DNA of 64,000 nt, from positions 1 through 64,000 of the forward strand of contig NW_020194552.1 in NCBI RefSeq assembly GCF_002865645.1, read 5' to 3'. Position 1 is the stretch's first letter, and every line of letters begins with the position of its first letter. Source of the stretch: Hyaloscypha bicolor E. Taxonomy: Eukaryota; Ascomycota; Leotiomycetes; Helotiales; Hyaloscyphaceae. The notes under the pieces were generated by a model. It saw only the letters and a program-made list of their open reading frames with translations, searched no databases and was not told the origin of the DNA. The position numbers and the translations under genes were made by a program. Shown here in pieces: positions 61,366 to 64,000 of the stretch.

Positions 61366-61972
61366 TAGGTTAGCTCAGCTGCAGAGGCATAAAGATACTC
61401 CCGTTGTCTAGTTTTAATTAGTCTGTTTTGAGAATTCTGCTGATGGTGGGGCAAACCGCTCCCTTTGGTTGCACACCAGGGGAAGCCAGTTTTGCTAGCG
61501 ACGGTGCTGTAATTACCTAAGCAAAACACTTCAAAAAGGGGAGTTATTGATAACAACAACACTCATCTAACACTTAAAAATAACTAGATGCTTACTGCCT
61601 TACATTAATCTCTTTCTCTGCTCAGTTTGAGCAATTGCACTTCTTTGTTTGTCTCTTGGCACAGAGCTTCGAGTAGTTTAGGGGGTCTTGGCAATCCTGC
61701 TTGGCTTTATTGAAGTAACCGAATCTTCACCTGAAGTTCCGTTGTCTTGCCATAACCAAACATTATCGATAAGAACTCAATTTCGTGAAAGTCACGCTTT
61801 CCTTAGTCCCGGTGTTGAGAAAATCCGTCCGGTAGTTTCGCACAACTGATCTAATTTTGAAAAATATCCGCCTCTATTCAGAGATCCTCCAAAACCACAC
61901 AAAAACCATCACTCATTGCACTCTCCATAAGATCTTTGCACCATCGCTGTTCTATGCACTAAGATTATCGTC
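61366..61972. promoter_or_regulatory. Upstream region of the 2EXR gene
   Basis: No gene supported. The last 120 bp before the ATG are C/A-rich (for example ccaaaaccacacaaaaacca), as often seen in fungal 5' leaders. Confidence 0.35.
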
Positions 61973-63721
61973 ATGGACTCCCTATCCACAAGCGAGGTGA
62001 TGAACGGCCTGCCCCTTGGCACAACTACTTCGTTGACAGACACTGTTGCGCCGGTTGAGGAGCTCAAGGAATTTACTATCTTCCCTAAGTTGATAGTTGA
62101 ACTTCAACTCGATATATGGACCAGGGTATTAGAAATAGGACGAGTTATCACGATTGACGACAAGTTGAGACCGAAGGACCGGCTTGTTGAACTCTTTGTT
62201 GCCGAAAGTGGAGCGCCTGCGACGACTGAGAAGAACAACCTCAAGCAGTCGAAGTTCAGGAAGTTGTTATCGAAGGCCGGACGCATTCTCAGAATCAATG
62301 GCAAATCACTACCGGACAACAAGGTATTCATCAAGGAGAATGGAGTGGTCTCGACTGGAAGAAGGCTCACCCAAGCGAACGAGAGATACCTCACCCAAGC
62401 CCTCTTTGGTGTTTGCCAATTAACTCGGGAACTTGCTTTGAAGACTCTCAATGCCCACGTCGACGTCATTGAGCCTAATGGAACAACCAATCGCATTCGA
62501 TTCAACTCAAACGATGTAGTTTACTTCAACATCTTCAAGGCAGCAGCTCTTCCCCTATTCCATCCGTTTCTGACTTCAGGACAATGTTCTATGACCTTTA
62601 ACCTCAGGCACCTTGCTGTTCACGAACGGAACGTGTACTCGATCCACCTCCCCAATGCCGACAAAGAGTTCGTTTCAGCACTTGCTTGACTTCCCCAGCT
62701 CGAGACCCTTACCATCGTAACGTCCAACACGATGGAAGCTCGTCATCTCACGGCCGATACTAAACTGATTGAATGTAGGTGCTAGGGGAGAAGCATTTCT
62801 TACCTTGCGCGGCCTCATGGAACTCACCAAAGACTTTGTCCCAGTCTCACCTCAGCAATGTGTCAAGCAAATACTAACTCCTTCGCTACGCAGGGCTTAG
62901 AGAAGACTTGTTCCAGCGAGGCAGACCCGGCAACCCTCCCGGAACAATGTCTCACCCCCAAGCCAATCAGAGATGTCTCATGGCGTGGTCCACGGTTCCG
63001 GTCTCCATCAACGAGTTCCTCAAGCCTTTCAAGAAACATTTGAAAAACAACCCAGGATGGAAGGTCCCAAAGATCAAGATTATGCACACCATCTCTCCCA
63101 AGAATTATCCGTCCAGCTACATGATTCGAGGTTTCGAGGTCTACGACATGGAGGCTAAACAGAAGGATGACTTGGCAATATTTGCCAAAACCTCCAATTT
63201 GAGCGAGATTGTTGAGCTAGAATCGGATGGCCGCAGACCTTTCCTTGACGAAGATCTTGCATGTGACGCATGTTGCCTGTGAGTAGCCTTTGCTTCAGCC
63301 TTCCCCTTGCTAACAATCATCCCCCAGCTACAGCCACTTCATGCGTCCCAGTTGTTTTCCATCCCCTCTCTCGCGATCGGACAATCCACTCTGTTATCGC
63401 TGTCAACTCACGTCAACCCCCTGTACCCTCGAGCGTCGAAAGGCAATGAGGATCTTGGAGCTCAAGGCTAAGGATCGCGAGGAGAAGCTGAAGTTGCTGA
63501 ACGAGTCCGAGAGAGAGTCATTCAATTATTGGGCATTGAAGGAGGAAACAGCAAATACAGAACGACAGGAGGAACGAGAGGAAAGCCTGGAAGCGCTGCT
63601 GGACGAAATGGAGACACTTCAAACAGCCGCTAGAAAAAAGCAACACCAGTTGTTTGGTCAGGAAATCACTGTTAACGGCTGGATCTTTGAGGATTCTACT
63701 GACGGTGAAGACGATGATTGA
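61973..63721 (+). CDS. 2EXR-domain protein, reading frame broken by an in-frame TGA
   Basis: ATG at 61,973. Residues 34-58 read FTIFPKLIVELQLDIWTRVL..., the opening of the fungal 2EXR domain ('FxxFPxLPxELRxxIW'). Coding sense runs through a TGA at 62,687-62,689: on both sides the protein reads ...DKEFVSALA-stop-LPQLETLTIV, so an Arg CGA codon probably became TGA. Later parts are 62,894-63,278 and 63,328-63,721, joined by a clear 49-nt intron (GTGAGT, gctaac, CCCCCAG). A 119-nt intron 62,775-62,893 (GTAGGT, actaac, CGCAG) keeps frame, though part of it also reads like protein (GEAFLTLRGLMELTKDF). An intron 62,632-62,697 (GTGTAC donor, weak) would avoid the TGA. The C-terminus is Glu/Arg-rich coiled coil. 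Molecular role of 2EXR proteins is unknown. Confidence 0.65.
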
Positions 63722-63900
63722 GGCACCTGGCTTTACTCAAGTGGCTTTCTCTTTCGTCTTTGGAACGGGTTTTCTACTAAAGTGTATCTGAGATGCGATT
63801 GCCACGGTGAGTAAGGCACCTACCTAGCTTTGCTTAAGTGGTGGTCTCACTCTTTTCATCGGGGAAGAAAGTCTATTGGAGTGTATTCCAGATGCGATTG
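63721..63900. repeat. Diverged tandem duplication downstream of the 2EXR gene
   Basis: 63,721-63,801 and 63,814-63,900 share aggcacct, ctt(t/g)(a/c)(c/t)t(c/t)aagtgg, agtgtat and agatgcgattg in the same order and spacing, about 93 bp apart. Probably an old local duplication of 3' flanking DNA. Confidence 0.6.
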
Positions 63901-64000
63901 ATACTCCTATTGTCTCATAGCAAAAATCAAGTTTCTGACTTGCGTGGCTATGGCTTTGGTCTCCTCCAAATGGGGAATTGCTACCAGTGCAATCATCCAG

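Overview
The window looks like a chromosome segment of a filamentous ascomycete (Pezizomycotina). It has short introns with GTAAGT/GTGAGT donors and CTAAC-like branch sites, HET, NACHT/ankyrin, 2EXR and Zn2Cys6 genes, and very AT-rich transposon blocks almost without CA/TG dinucleotides, the mark of repeat-induced point mutation (RIP). A more exact placement cannot be made from the sequence alone.

Layout. (1) About 1-15,937 is a RIP-degraded retrotransposon block: the 3' part of a long Ty3/gypsy element ('family C'), interrupted by its own solo LTR and by a minus-strand Ty1/copia element with a 5-bp target duplication, then a MITE, then a minus-strand Ty3/gypsy element ('family A'). (2) About 15,938-21,390 is a normal-composition island with repeats, a partial LTR, a 165-bp foldback and one intact HET-domain gene (17,465-19,756). 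(3) 21,399-51,226 is one large nest. An old hAT DNA transposon, with 18-bp terminal inverted repeats and an identical 8-bp target duplication on both sides, was entered within its transposase gene by gypsy A (TSD taaat). Gypsy A was entered within one of its LTRs by family C (TSD ctaa/ttaa), family C by a copia element, and the copia element by a 205-bp solo-LTR-like insert (TSD aaagg) that escaped RIP. (4) 51,235-64,000 is gene-bearing: a decayed esterase-like fragment, a small spliced Cys-containing protein (minus), a C2H2 zinc-finger ORF directly followed by a NACHT/ankyrin STAND ORF (minus), a head-to-head Zn2Cys6-ankyrin gene (plus, three exons), a relic NACHT fragment (minus), and a 2EXR-domain gene with an in-frame TGA.

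Together, the genic parts carry gene families of fungal non-self recognition and regulated cell death (HET, NACHT-ankyrin STAND proteins) beside a transposon-rich compartment. The most notable points are the four successive insertions inside the hAT shell, each dated by its host, and the divergent pair of zinc-finger/ankyrin proteins, one with a NACHT switch domain and one with a Zn2Cys6 domain.
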